Below are positions 20,550 to 32,247 of a stretch of DNA of 64,000 bases, piece by piece. The translations under genes were made by a program, and so were the position numbers. Position 1 is the first letter of the stretch. Each line of letters starts with the position of its first letter. Origin of the DNA: Rhinopithecus roxellana (lineage: Eukaryota; Chordata; Mammalia; Primates; Cercopithecidae); NCBI RefSeq assembly GCF_007565055.1, contig NC_044564.1, positions 81,364,563 to 81,428,562 of the forward strand, given 5' to 3'. Below the pieces are notes generated by a model, which saw only the letters and a list, made by a program, of their open reading frames with translations, had not been told where the DNA came from and made no database searches.

Positions 20550-22040
20550 GAAAGCCAAAATAATCAAACTATTTATGAGTAATTTAGCTGTTTCCCAAAA
20601 ACTAAACAGCAGACTACGTGTAGCAATATAAAAATAACTATAACTCAAGAAGACAACATTAATGAGGATTTACATCCAATAAAAAATGCCAGGCATTCCA
20701 AGAAGAAGAAACTCCATTTAATTAATAATATGGAGAATACTGAATATATTAAAATGAACACATATTAGACAAATATATCAGAATTATCAAACAGGGATGC
20801 ATAATAATTAAAACTGAATTTCAGATGATAACTACATAATTAGAGACATGGAAGATATTTGAAACAAAGGAAATTAACATTCTAAAACTAAATACTATAA
20901 TGTGTGAAATTCAATATACAGTAGATAGTATTAATGACAGAATGACAGATTCGATATTACAGAAGAAAAGATTAGTGAACTTGAAGGTATAGCACTAAAA
21001 CGCTATCTAAAACGAAGCACAAAGATAGTAATTTTTATTTAAAAAGGAAGATTCTGTCAGAGAGCCTTTAGAGAGAGAGCTCAGTGAACAAGTGTGTGTA
21101 ATGGAAGTTGCTAAAATTGGGAGGGGCAGAAAATATGTAAATAATGACTGAAATTTTCCCAAATGTGATTATAATAAGAAATTGACAGTTGCAAGAAGTT
21201 CAGTGAAACTTAAGCCCAAGAAAGATGATGAAAGCTACACAAAAGAATATTATATTAGTCAAAATCAGTGATAAAGAAACAAAAATTAAAAGCAATAAGA
21301 AAAATGAAAACACATCTAGAGAGAATCAAATTTTAGAATGACAGCAGATTTCTCACAAGAAACAATGCAAGTAAGAATACAGTGGAGAAATATCTAAAAG
21401 TACCTGAAAAAATAGTGAACTTAGAATTCTATACCAAATGAAAATATTTTAAATTCTATGGCAAAATGAAGATTTATTTTTCAGACATTGAACAGTTGGA
21501 AGACTGGTGCTACCCAACATCAAGACAGTGTTGTATTGGTCAAAACAAAGAATAGAACAGAATAGAGACCTCAGAAATAGACTCACAAAAATACAGTCAA
21601 ATGATCTTTGACAAAAGAGCAAAGACGATATAATGGAGCAAACATATGTTTTCAACAAATGGTGCTGCGAAACTGAATATGCATATTCAAAAAAAATTGA
21701 CATAGACACAGAACTGTCACAAAATATTAATCCAAGATGCTTCATAGACCTAAGTGTAAAACACAAAATATAAAATTTCTGTAAGATAACATAGAATAAA
21801 ACCTGAATGACCTTGGGTATGCAATGACCTTTTAGCTACAACACGAAAAATGCAATTCTTAAAAGAATCAATTGATAAAGTGGGGTTTACTAAAATTAAA
21901 ACTTATCTGTAAAAGATGATGTCAAGAGAATAAGGAGATCAGTTACAGACAGAAAATATTTGTAAAAAATTATTTGATAAAGAACTGTTATCCAAAATAT
22001 GCAAAAACTGTTAAAACTCAATAGTAAAATGTACATTCTA

Positions 22041-22335
22041 GGCCAGGCATGGTGACTCACATCTGTAAACCTAGCACTTTGGTAGGGTGGATCAGCTGAG
22101 GTCAGGAGTTTGAGACCGGCCTGGTCAACATGACAAAACCCCATCTCTACTAAAAATACAAAAATTAGCTGGGCGTGGTGGTAGGTGCTTTTAATCTCAG
22201 ATACTCTGGAGGCTGAGGCAGGAGAATCACTTGAACCTGGGGGGCGGAGATTGGTTGCAATGAGCTGAGATGGCATCACTTCACTCTAGCCAAGGTGAAA
22301 GAGCGAAACTCTGTCTCAAAAAAAAGAAAAAAAAA
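22041..22335 (+). mobile_element. Alu SINE (J/S type), sense
   Basis: Begins ggccaggcatggtgactcac, has both monomers with the middle A-rich linker (actaaaaatacaaaaatta) and ends with an A-rich tail interrupted by G. About 10-15% diverged by eye. No clear target duplication, consistent with age. Confidence 0.9.
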
Positions 22336-22474
22336 GCACAGTCTAATTAAAAAACACTTGAGGCACCTTCCCAAGGAAGATATACAGATGGCAAGTAAGC
22401 ATATTTAAGGGTGTCCAGCATCATATGTCATTAAGGAATTCCAAATTAAATGACAATGAGATACACCATGACCA

Positions 22475-22657
22475 AATGGAGTTCATTCCATGTATGAAAT
22501 GCTGGTTTGGTATTTGAAATGCAGTTATTGTAACTTACATTAGCAAGCTAAAAATGAAAAATGATATGATCATAATGGGTACAGAAAAGGCATTTGCCCT
22601 ATTAGAATGGCTAGAATACTAATGACTAATCCCATTAATACTAAAAACATATTAGAC
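22475..22657 (+). repeat. out-of-order L1 RT-region piece with local duplication
   Basis: accaaatggagttcattccatg to ggtacagaaaaggcatttg corresponds to the ORF2 reverse-transcriptase region (just around the QVGFIPG and SIDAEKAF parts), yet it lies inside the C-terminal part of ORF2. The 20-mer cctattagaatggctagaat occurs at 22598-22617 and again at 22657-22676, bracketing the end of the misplaced piece. Confidence 0.7.
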
Positions 22658-23539
22658 CTATTAGAATGGCTAGAATCCAAAACGCTGGCAACACCAAATG
22701 CAGGTGAGGCTGTGGAGCAACAGGAATTCTAGTTCATTGTTGGTGGAAATCCAAAATGGTACTGCCACTTTACAACACAGTTTTGTAGTTTCTTACAAAA
22801 CTAAGGATATCTTAACCTATAATACAGGAATCACACTCCTTGGTATTTACTCAGATGAATTGAAAACTTACGTCCAAACAAAACCTGCACACAGATATTT
22901 ACAGCTTCTTTATTCAAAATTGCCAAAATTTGGAAGCAATCAAGATGTCCTTCAGTAGTGGATTTATAAATAACCTGTGATTCATCCAGACAATGGAATA
23001 TTATACAGTAGGGAAAAAAGAAATGAGCTATCATGCCGTGAAAAGACAAGAAGAAATTCAAATGCCAGTTCCTAAGTGAAAGAAGCCAATCTAAAAAGAC
23101 AACCAACTGTATGATTCCAACTCTATAAAATTTTGGAAAAGGCAAAACTATGGAAACAGTAAAAAGATCTGTAGTTGCCAGGTATTGGGGGAAGGGAAGA
23201 AAGAATAGGGAGAGCACAGAGGGATTTTAGGGCATTGAAACTATTCTTCATAATACTACAATTGTAAACACATGCCATTTTACATTTGGTAAAACCCATA
23301 GAATATAGAACACCCTCATGTAGACTATGAACTTTGGCTACTAATGATACGTCGAGCTAGATTTAGGTCAGTCAGTTGTAACAAATGTACCAATGTGGTA
23401 CAGATTGTCAACAGAAAGGAAGTTGTTTGTGTGTGGGTGGGACAGGAAGTAATGAGACTTTCTGTACTTTCCATTGTGTTTTGTTGTGAACCTAAAAACT
23501 ATGAAGTCTGTCGATTAAAAAAAGAAGGCAGAACAAGAG

Positions 23540-24235
23540 GAAGAGGAAGAAAAGAACAAAGAACAGGTGAAACAAATTAGAAACAAAGCAAGGTGATAGA
23601 CTTAAACCAAAATATATCAATAATTTCACCAATGTAAATTGTTAAATATCTCCAATTAAAAGGAAAATATTATTTGATAATAACCTGGATATAACTATAT
23701 GCCGCCTATAGGAAAGAATTTATATGTAAAAACTTATAACCTTAAAAGTTAAGGAAGGAAAAAGGTTAAAAGTTAAAGGAAGGAAAAAGATATAGCATGC
23801 TATTACTAATCAATGTAAAACAGAAATGACTATATCTATGTCAGACAAAGTAGATTTTGGAGCAAATAATATCACAAGTGATAAATATTCTGCCATAATC
23901 ATAATGGACATAAACAAATATTTTGGCTACTTAAAATTATAAAGTAAAAACTGATACAATTTGAAGGAGAAATAGCCAAACCTATAATTATAGTCAGATG
24001 TTTCAATACTCTTCTTTCAATAATTAATAGAATAAGTATACAGCAAATCACTAAAGAATAGAGAGACAGGTACAAAATCAACCAACTTTACCTAATTGAC
24101 ATTTGTTGAATACCCATCCACCAAAAACAAAATGCACAATCTTTTCAAGTGCACATGGAACATTTACCAGAATAGACTATATTCCGGGCCGTAAAGCACT
24201 GCTAAAAATGGGGACATGAAAATGCCAAAAGTTAA
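23540..24235 (+). repeat. ancient L1M ORF2 endonuclease region
   Basis: Starts with the ORF2 upstream wording (aacaggtgaaacaaattag, acttaaaccaaaatatatcaat), then aatgtaaattgttaaatatctccaattaaaag, aaaaagatatagcatgctat, tagattttggagcaaataata, cctataattatagtcagatg and acatggaacatttaccagaata. This is the endonuclease domain, decayed. It begins 13 bp after the end of the previous L1, so two old L1 insertions lie head to tail. Confidence 0.75.
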
Positions 24236-24544
24236 ATACTTTCCTAATTAAATCTGGTATAAGTATACATTTTTTAAGCAACATAGAATTTATGATGAAA
24301 CTCACTATTAGGTATATTTATGAAAGGTTTAATTCACAAGGAAAGTATTTTGAAACTTTAATTGCATTATATAAAAAGCCTTAAAATAAATAAAGCAAGA
24401 TTTGATAGAAGTATAAAGCAACAGGCGACATCTGTTGACATAGTATGTGATTGAACACCACTAATGTAATCAACAATTTCCTCCTCAAGCACGTAACATA
24501 AATTTACAAAAATCACATTACTAAGCTATGACAAATGGCTCAAT
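24236..24544. other. weak L1-like sequence or unique DNA
   Basis: A few phrases (aatttacaaaaatcacattactaagctatga) recall L1 ORF2, but the match is too weak for a firm call. Confidence 0.3.
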
Positions 24545-27330
24545 TTTAAGTTTTATTGAGTTATAATTCCATATAAATTCAGTAATTTTAAAGATACAAG
24601 TATTCCATTTTTAGAAAGTTTACACAATTGTACAACTATCAGGACAATCTAATAATATTTCTATCACTGCAAAAAGAAACCCGGGCCTCACTTGCAGTCA
24701 CTCTTCTCCCACGGCCAGCTCAGACAAGTGCGAACATATTTTCTGTCTCTACGGATTTGTCTTTAGACAAATCATATAAATTAGTCATATGATACGTGAT
24801 CTTTTATGCCTGTGTTCTTTCACTTAGGGTAATGATTTTGAGGTCCTGTGTAGTAGGATGTATTAATGCTTTGTTCTTGTTCAACGCTGAACAGTATTCC
24901 ATTGTATTAATTCACCAACTGATGGTCATTTTTTTTCTTCTGCATCTTGCATATTATGAATAATGTTGCTATGAACATCCTTGTACAGGTATTTTTATGG
25001 AAATACACTTTCTTTCATATGGAGTGGTTATCTAGGAGTGAAATATTTGGTCACATGGTTAATTTATATTCAACTTATCAGAAAACTTTCCAAAGTATTT
25101 CTACTATTTTACATGGCAAATAGCAAAGTACACTGTTTCTAGTTTCTTTAAATAGTCACCAATGCTTGTTTCTGTATGTCTTTTGGATTATAGTCATTCT
25201 AGAGGGTTTGACATGATATTTCATTGAGGATTCAGTTTTTAATAATTAATGATGTTGAATTGACCATTTTTTGTGCCTATAAGTCATTCATGCATCTTAT
25301 TTCATTATATATTCATTCAAGTACTTGGTGAATATTATTGGGTTTGTCTTATTAGGTTATATCATATATATGATATATATATATAGTTCTATATACATAG
25401 AAATACAAATTTTATCAGATATATCTGATGCAAGCATTTTCTTAGCCCATTTTGTAGCTTGTTAGTGTACTTTTTAAATGTGACTTTAAATGAAAAAATA
25501 ATTTTGATGAAGTTCAAATATCAATTTAAAAAAATTCCATGTGATGTGTTGTCACATATGAGAAATCTTTGCCTAACTTAAGGTTATGAAGATTTGCTGC
25601 TCCTATGTTTTCTTGTAACTCTTAAATTTAGGTTTATAATTGTGTTGGGGTTCCCTAAGACCAAGTTTGGTGATTTGCTAGCTGGACTCACAGGACTCAA
25701 CATAAAGCCATACACTCAAGTAAGATTTGTTACAGTAAAAGGACACAAATAAAAACCAATAAAGGGGAAAGATACATGGCGGTTAAGTTCAGAAAAAGCA
25801 GGTACAAGCTTCCAAGAGTAATTGTAGAATCACAGAGGAGGCATCTAACTCCTCTGGTATCTGATTGTCACAACACATGTAAGATGTTGCGTATTAGGAA
25901 AGATGATTACAGACTTATGGCGTATGGTTTTTCCTGGGGGCAGGTATTATAATGTATCCTGTCCTTAGCATCTATGAAAACTCCAGACTACCAGAAGGAA
26001 GACAAGTATTCAGAATAAATCATATTTTTCATACAAACCACTTAGGCACATTAAGCCATGCCTATCATTTAAGGAATGGTGAGAACACTCCTGAAATTCA
26101 TTCTCAGGCATTAGCCATGGGCCCATTTAGCAAGCATGCTAATAATTTCTAATGATAGTATTCTCAGGCCTGCTATGTTAACTCTTTTCTGCACAATAAT
26201 CCACTCGAGTTACTTTTTGTACACGGTATGAGATAAGGTTCTGATTTAATCTTTTTGCATGAGGATATCTAACTGTTCCAGAATAATTGGTTGAAAAATG
26301 TATCCTTACCTATTGAACTGCTTAAGCACCTTTGAGAAAATAAATTGACCATAAATTTAAGGATTTTTTCAGGATTCCAATTCTAGACCACTGATATATA
26401 TGTTTACACTTATGTCAATATCATATTTGATTACTGCATTGTAGTAAGTTTTGAAATTTGATAGTGTAATTTATCCAATGTTATCTTTCCTTATCAAGAT
26501 TGCTTTGGCTATTTTCAGTTCTTTGAATTTTCATATACATTTTGGATCAGCTTGATAACTTTTAAAAAATATCAGTTGGGATTTTGATTAAAAATTTGCT
26601 GAATCAATATATTAATTTGTGGGAAATTTACATAAGCCCCCAAACACTACCTCTCTAATCTGTAAATATATCTCTTTATTTAACATTTCATAATCTCTTT
26701 CAACAATGTTTTATAGGCTTTTATAGTTAACTGTTACAGTTCTTCTTTAAATTGATTTCTAAGTACTTCATTATTTTGATGTTATTGTGATTTAATTAAT
26801 TTCATTTGCATTTTGTTTATTCTTAGTATATAAAAATATAATTATTTAAAAAATTGATCTTATGCTCTGAAATATGGTTGGCCTTGTGGATTCTGCAGGA
26901 TTTTCTATATTTGAAATCATATTGCCTATTAATAGAGGTTTTTTATTTCTTCCTTTATAAACAAAATGCCTTCTGTTTCATTTTCTTTCTTTTTTCCCTT
27001 GTGAGAACCTCCAGTATAAAGTTGAATAGAAGAAATGATTGTGGTCATGCTTGTCGTGTTCCTGATCTCGGGGGAGAAACATTCTGTCTTTCACCGTTAA
27101 ATATGACGGTATGTGTAGGTTTTCTTATTTTATTGTTGTTGATGCCCTTTATCAGGTTGATGAAATTCCTTTTAATCCTAATAAGTTGACAGTCTTTATC
27201 ATGAAGAGTGTTGCATTTGTCAAAGGCTTTCACTGTGTCTATTGAGATGATCACATATTTTTTTTGCATTTTATTCTATTAACAGTATATTCATTGATTT
27301 TCAAATATATCCAGTTGCCTTTTGGATAAA
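24545..27330 (-). repeat. ancient L1M 3' half, split by an LTR
   Basis: Complement of an L1: 3'UTR at 24545-24900 (tattgagttataattccatat, cttttatgcctgtgttctttcac), ORF2 C-terminus (ccattgtattaattcaccaac, gctatgaacatccttgta), and after the LTR at 25641-26195 the RT and connection parts (tgcatgaggatatctaactg, cattgtagtaagttttgaaat, aagattgctttggctatttt, tagaagaaatgattgtggtcatgcttg, atttgtcaaaggctttcactg). It stops inside RT near 27330. Confidence 0.85.
25641..26195 (-). mobile_element. solo LTR (ERVL/MaLR-like) with perfect 5-bp duplication
   Basis: TGTGTTGGGGTTCC...TTTCTGCACA on the plus strand, so on the minus strand TGTGCAG...CAACACA, 555 bp with TG...CA ends. It is flanked by ataat on both sides (25636-25640 and 26196-26200). 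It sits inside an L1M that continues on both sides. The 5-bp duplication and wording suggest an ERVL-type LTR; I do not name the subfamily. Confidence 0.85.
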
Positions 27331-27379
27331 AAATAAAATTTGTTGGTTGGTATACAGAGTTCTGCCTGAGCTGGTATCA

Positions 27380-27790
27380 ACAGTTCTGCTGAGTCATACA
27401 TTGTTACTCTTGCCCTTTCTTCTCTGTTCTTCAGCCACACTGGCCTTTCTTTAGTAGGCCAAGATAGTTTTCTCCTTTTTATATGCTCCTCTTTCTGGCT
27501 AGAAAATACCTCCTATTATCCCACACCTAGTAGTTAACTTAAATTTGTCTTTCAGATATTTTCTTAATCATCTCTTATTAGGAGAAGTCACTTTCTCTGT
27601 TGTAAGCTCCCAGTGCCCCACCTGGCTTTATCATAGAATTTGCCTCCATTTGTAATTATACAATTTGGGAATAATTAATTCAAACAAAGACTTTGTTATG
27701 ACTTCATATTGTATCACTAATACATAGCAAAGTACCCACAACGTGATGGGCATTCAGTAAACATTGTAAAATGTGTGAATATATGAGTCA
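27380..27790 (+). repeat. L2 3' region
   Basis: Wording follows the L2 3' part: ttcttcagccacactggcct, atatgctcctctttctggct, tcagatattttcttaatcatctc, gtaagctcccagtgcc, acttcatattgtatcactaat and gtgatgggcattcagtaaacattg. Strongly diverged. Confidence 0.7.
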
Positions 27791-29007
27791 CGGACCAAGA
27801 AGTGAAAGATTCTTTAGCAGTGTTTTGAGGTATCTGATAAGTTCTAAGAGATGTGATAAGGCATATTCTGGAAACTTCCAGTATTTTCACATGTCTGTGC
27901 CATTAAGTTTAGGTTGGACTCTTGCCAGAAATAAAGCTATAATTTTAGATAGGTGTGCCTTAATGAACCTACTATGTCATAGTAAATAATGTTATTGTAA
28001 CCTGGTTATTTCCAGTTATTCAAGGTTGGATATTTTAGTCATTACTATTTTCTCTCTTTAAATTTCAAACTTAACTATTTAGCAGTCTTTCAATTATTTT
28101 TGCTCTACAATGTTCCTTCTATAATTATAGTTTATATTTTCATTATTACAGTCTTCTGCTGTCATTTCAAATTCATTGTGTTTACCTTTAGATACTTCTA
28201 CATCAATCCTTGTGTCATATGTAAAGGTAAAAGATTTTTTTAAAAAGGGCAAAACACTTCAGAAAAAACTAATAATTTAGTATGGTTTGATTGTCGGTAG
28301 AGATGGATGCAACGGAAAGTATGAGGCTTGACACAGATCCAAGTGATAACACTTAATCTTGTCCTGCTTAGAAGTTTTTATGAATCATACAAACTATGAA
28401 GAAAAAATTGAAATATTTTAGGCAAAATAACTGTAGTAAAAATCTTTCACTTTCAGGGATAGGAATATTTCAACAGTATAAGTAATTAATTTAAAATAGT
28501 GAAATTAATAGAGAAGTCAGAGGGAAATTATTATAACCTGCGTCAGTTTCCTTATCTTTCCTGAATTAATGTTTGCAGAATGTTTTAAACAGAGCTTGAT
28601 GCTCAGGAAAGCCTTGACAATATCCTCTATTATTATTCCTATATGATATTTGTGAGTATTACACTAAAGATAATGTAAATTACTCAAAGTTTCTCCCTCA
28701 ACAATGAGTATGGTGCATTATAAATAATGAGCTACTATTTAGTGTCTATTCCACTTTAGCTGCAATTCAAAACCCCAAATGTTGTGAAAACCAAAGAGCA
28801 GTTTTTATCATTCATTGGCCAAATTTGACTTAAACCAGTATCTGGCTAATTCCAGTCTTTACTTATCCCTCTCAATGTAAAAATTCATGTGTTTCATTGT
28901 AGGAATATAAATTTTAAAAATAAAAGGTAACTGCTGGGTGTGTCAGATAATGTAAGATATATGCAAATGTAACTAAAATAATCCTGAATTTCAAGATAAA
29001 TTCAGTT
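27791..29007. other. no recognisable feature
   Basis: AT-rich sequence. A faint MIR-like patch around 28595-28690 is too weak to call. Confidence 0.45.
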
Positions 29008-29349
29008 CCAAAGACTTTATTCATTTAATTTATTTATTTATTTATTTATTTATTTGAGACCGAGTCTCCCTCTATCACCCAGGCTGGATTGCAGTGGTGC
29101 AATCTCAGCTCACTGCAACCTCCACCTCCCTGGTTCAATCAATTTTCCTGCCTCAGCCTCCCAAGTAGCTGGGATTATAGGCACCCACCACTATGCCTGG
29201 CTAATTTTTGTATTTTTAGTAGAGACGGTGTTTCACTATGCTGGCCAGGCTGAGCTGGAACTCCTGACCTCAAGTAATCCACCCGTGCTGGCTTCCCTAA
29301 GTGCTGGGATTACAGGTGTGAGCCACTGCACCCAACCCCAAAGACTTTA
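29008..29349 (-). mobile_element. Alu SINE (S type) with TAAA-repeat tail
   Basis: Antisense Alu from gagaccgagtctccctc at 29056 to cccaacc at ~29337. The tail has turned into a (TTTA)n array at about 29024-29055. The 12-bp repeat ccaaagacttta at 29008-29019 and 29338-29349 is the target duplication. An open frame of about 98 codons at 29054-29350 is simply antisense Alu. Confidence 0.92.
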
Positions 29350-29449
29350 AACAACGAATTGTGAGACTGTAGTATGTTCTCAATAAATACCTGTGGACTA
29401 ATTGAAAAACAAATCAAGGATAATGCCATAGATACATTATACTCAAAGG

Positions 29450-29615
29450 AAAGCTATAACGTAGGTACTACTATTATTGACCCTCTTTACAGATGAGAAA
29501 TGAGATTTAAGGGGAGATATTATTTGCTCAATATTATTTAGTATGTACAGCCATGACTGAGCTCAAATCTGTCTGACATTAAAATTTATGTTCTTAGCCA
29601 ATACTTTTTATAGCC
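29450..29615 (-). repeat. MIR SINE
   Basis: gtaggtactactattattgaccctctttacagatgagaaatgag followed by tttgctcaatattatttagtatg and gagctcaaatctgtctgaca is the complement of MIR (CORE-SINE). Only the central and 5' parts are clear. Confidence 0.8.
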
Positions 29616-30659
29616 TGTGCTCTGTACCAGCATCTCAAGAAGCTGCAATACTTTTTAAATGCCAGACATTATTTATTTGTTTATAATACTTTATCTTGAA
29701 AAAGTACATACACTAATTCTACATAATTTGGGGGAGTTTGAAAATTTGTTATTCTTTAATTTCACCTTGTAGTAAAAATGATATCATATTATCTGATGTC
29801 AAATTTTTAATTCAGTAGTTCTAATGTTTAAATATTTATAAAATGTGTTTTAAACATTTTGCTGAGCCAAAAGTATCAGATCACACTAGGAAATGCAACC
29901 CTTGTGGAAGTAAATAATGTATGCTAATCATCCTCTTCTATTTCTCGCAGATGGTGTCACATTATCTGTCAAATTAAACTCATGATTGTGTTTTTATTTT
30001 AAATTATATACATAAACTATATCTTAAGAAAAATAGTCATTTCCTTTTTGTTATTTTTATGTTATTTTCCTTCTCTTCACAAATACCTTGAATACAAGGA
30101 AGATCATGTTTAGCATTAAAATTCCAAGTTTAATACCCAAAAAGCAAAATACTCATTAACTATACCAGCAGTAATAGGCTTATATGCATTGCTACTTTCT
30201 GGATTTCAGTGGAAGGGTTTTGGATGTTTTTAAACACGAAGTGATTTGATTAGAAAGCAAATGAATATAGCTCCTGAATTCTATAAAATGCACATAGGTA
30301 CATATTGATATATTAATACCAATGATTCATTCTAAGGAGCAACAAAAGTGGATATTTAACCGATTTATAATTTTTTCCTTCATGAAATGAGATCATTCTA
30401 ATCTATTCTAACAAAAGATAACTAGGCTAGATTTTACATAATTATGAAATATTATATATTCTCAGAATAGATTTGTATCTCAGAAAGAGTAAATTCATAA
30501 GACTACTCTGATATTGATTTAATCCTTTCAATATATTTTATACAATTCTTCTGTATTCACTTCCCAGAATCTAAGAAGCATTAAGTTTATGACAATTTAC
30601 CTCAATGAAGGTATGCTTTTTAAAAAATGTACTTAATATTCTCCATTATATTTCATAGA
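29616..30659. other. no recognisable feature
   Basis: AT-rich, no open frame and no nameable repeat. Confidence 0.5.
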
Positions 30660-31390
30660 CAATTCTCCATTGAATTTTATATTACCACTGTTCTCCATTT
30701 TCTGCCCCAATGCAACACATTCTTCACACCATTTCAATCAGATTTCTAACCTTGCTTTATTTGAAAAGTACATTAAGATTGAGTTCATATTGATAAATCC
30801 AAATTGCATGACTCATGTTTTAGGGTCTTAGTCCATGTTCTTTTTTTTTTTTTTTTTTTTTTTGAGACACAGAGTCTTCTCATGTTGCCAGGCTGGCCTT
30901 GAACTACTGAGCCCAAGTATTCCTCCCACCTCAGCCTCCTGAGTAGCTGGGACTACAGACTCACACCACTGCAACATCTTCTTATTTCATGTCTGAGGTC
31001 TTTTCAGCAGTCAACACTTTTGTCTACTCTCTCTTTCATTAAATCACTGCGTTTCCTTGAAATTAATCTTAAGTTCCTGGTTATCCTTTTACCTTAGTCT
31101 ACTTTACCCAAATGGTTTTGGCATTTTTTGTCATTTCTTCTCTTCTCCTCTAACACTTAAATGATGAAGTTCTTTGGACCCAATACTCCCTTGGTGATCT
31201 CATCTACTCTCATAGCTTCAACACCATTTATCACTTACTAAACTGTATCTTTAGTCCAGATTTGCCTTCTCAGTTATAAACTTGTATGTCCCACTGATAC
31301 TTGTCATCTTTATGTTTTAGGAAAGTCTCAGCCTTACAATTTCAAATTCAAATTCATATTCCTTTCTTTCTGCAAAGATGTGCCCAATTC
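30660..31390 (+). repeat. L2 ORF2-region fragment, split by an Alu-related insertion
   Basis: After the Alu, the phrases gcagtcaacacttttgtctac, tgacttaaatgatgaagttctttggaccc, ttggtgatctcatctactctcatagcttcaac and ctgatacttgtcatcttta follow the order of the L2 polymerase region (upstream of the L2 piece at 57740-58600). The part left of the Alu is less clear. Confidence 0.65.
30841..30985 (-). mobile_element. Alu/FLAM-like fragment
   Basis: A T23 run (30841-30863), gagacacagagtcttc, then gttgccaggctgg, cctcagcctcctgagtagctggg and actacaga. The middle part of the left monomer is missing. Wording suits AluJ or a free left monomer. Confidence 0.75.
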
Positions 31391-31431
31391 ATTAATTTAA
31401 ACATTGCTTATTGTTTTCAAATTGAAATCTT

Positions 31432-31510
31432 GGCATCAACTTTTTAAATTGACAAATAAAATTTCATGTATTTATGGTGCAAAACATGATGTTTTGAAAT
31501 ATGTTTACAT
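31432..31510 (-). repeat. host L1M 3'UTR, left part
   Basis: ttttaaattgacaaataaaatt, tgtatttatggtgcaaaaca and tgatgttttgaaatatg are the complement of an L1MA/MB-type 3'UTR. The same 3'UTR resumes at 38110 after the Alu+L1PA insertion, so it is the pre-insertion host sequence. Confidence 0.8.
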
Positions 31511-31803
31511 CAGCCAAGCACGGTGGCTCACACCTGTAATCCCAACACTTTGGAAGGCTGAAGAGGGTAGATCGCCTGAGGTCAGGATTTCGAGACCAGC
31601 ATGGCCAACATGGTGAAACACCATCTCTACTAAAAATACAAAAATTAGCCAGGTGTGGTGGCACGCACCTGTAGTCCCAGCTACTCGGGAGGCTGAGGCA
31701 GGAGAATAGATTGAACCTGGGAGGTGGAGTTTGCAGTGAGCCGAGATCGCGCCACTGAGCTCCAGCCTGGGTGACAGAGAGAGATTCCATCTCAAAAAAA
31801 AAA
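31511..31803 (+). mobile_element. AluS-type SINE, later invaded by L1 in its A-tail
   Basis: Begins agccaagcacggtggctcac and ends with the A run at 31794-31803. Its target duplication is gaaatatgtttacat (31496-31510) on the left and gaaatatatgtacat (38110-38124) on the right, 13 of 15 identical, 6.6 kb apart because the L1PA inserted at the right edge of its tail. Confidence 0.92.
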
Positions 31804-31816
31804 GAAATGGGCAGAG

Positions 31817-31826
31817 CAAGATGGCC
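31817..31826 (+). promoter_or_regulatory. YY1 site of L1 promoter
   Basis: CAAGATGGCC, 8 bp from the L1 start, matches the known YY1 core (AAGATGGC) that positions L1 transcription initiation. Confidence 0.8.
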
Positions 31827-32202
31827 GAATAGGAACAGCTCCAGTCTCCAACTCCCAGTGCGAGTGACACAGAAGACCGGTGATTTCTGCATTTTCAACT
31901 GAGGTACTGGGGTCATCTCACTAGGGAGTTCCGGACAATCGGTGCTGGTCAGCTGCTGCAGCCTGACCAGCGAGAGCTGAAGCAGGGCGAGGCATCGCCT
32001 CACCTGGGAAGCACAAGGCGGAAGGGAATCCCTTTTCCTAGCCAGGGGAACTGAGACACACAACACCTGGAAAATCGGATAACTCCCACCCCAATACTGC
32101 ACTTTAAGCAAACTGGCACACCAGGAGAATATATCCCACACCTGGCCAGGAGGGTCCCACGCCCACGGAGCCTCCCTCATTGCTAACACAGCAGTCTGCA
32201 AT

Positions 32203-32247
32203 CTAACCGCAAGGCAGCAGCGAGGCTGGGGGAGGGGCGCCCACCAT
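32203..32247 (-). pseudogene. L1 ORF0 remnant
   Basis: ORF0 is a short antisense frame in primate L1 5'UTRs. Its ATG is kept (complement of 32245-32247) and the first codons read MVGAPPPASLLPCG. A TAG at 32203-32205 ends it after 14 codons, so the usual ~70-codon product cannot form. Confidence 0.65.

Larger units (their letters stand above)
20550..23527 (+). repeat. ancient L1M, ORF1 end to 3' end, rearranged
   Basis: Order of content: an ORF1-like A-rich part (aagttcagtgaaacttaagcc, tagaatgacagcagatttctcacaagaaac, 21180-21370), late ORF2 (cagtgttgtattggtcaaaac, caacaaatggtgctgcgaaac, 21510-21670), then, around an Alu, further ORF2 sequence, the C-terminal part (22660-23030) and a 3'UTR ending near 23527 in an A-rich tail. 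Most of the RT domain is missing from its normal place, and an RT-like piece sits out of order at 22475-22657. All frames are broken. Confidence 0.75.

Noticed and set aside
22698..22958. 86-codon plus-strand open frame
   Set aside because: It is the C-terminal ORF2 part of an ancient L1, not a separate gene.
29054..29350. 98-codon plus-strand open frame
   Set aside because: Entirely antisense Alu; such frames are open by composition and not genes.
31505..31870. 121-codon minus-strand frame
   Set aside because: Antisense Alu with the first bases of the L1; shares its content with the longer antisense stretch.
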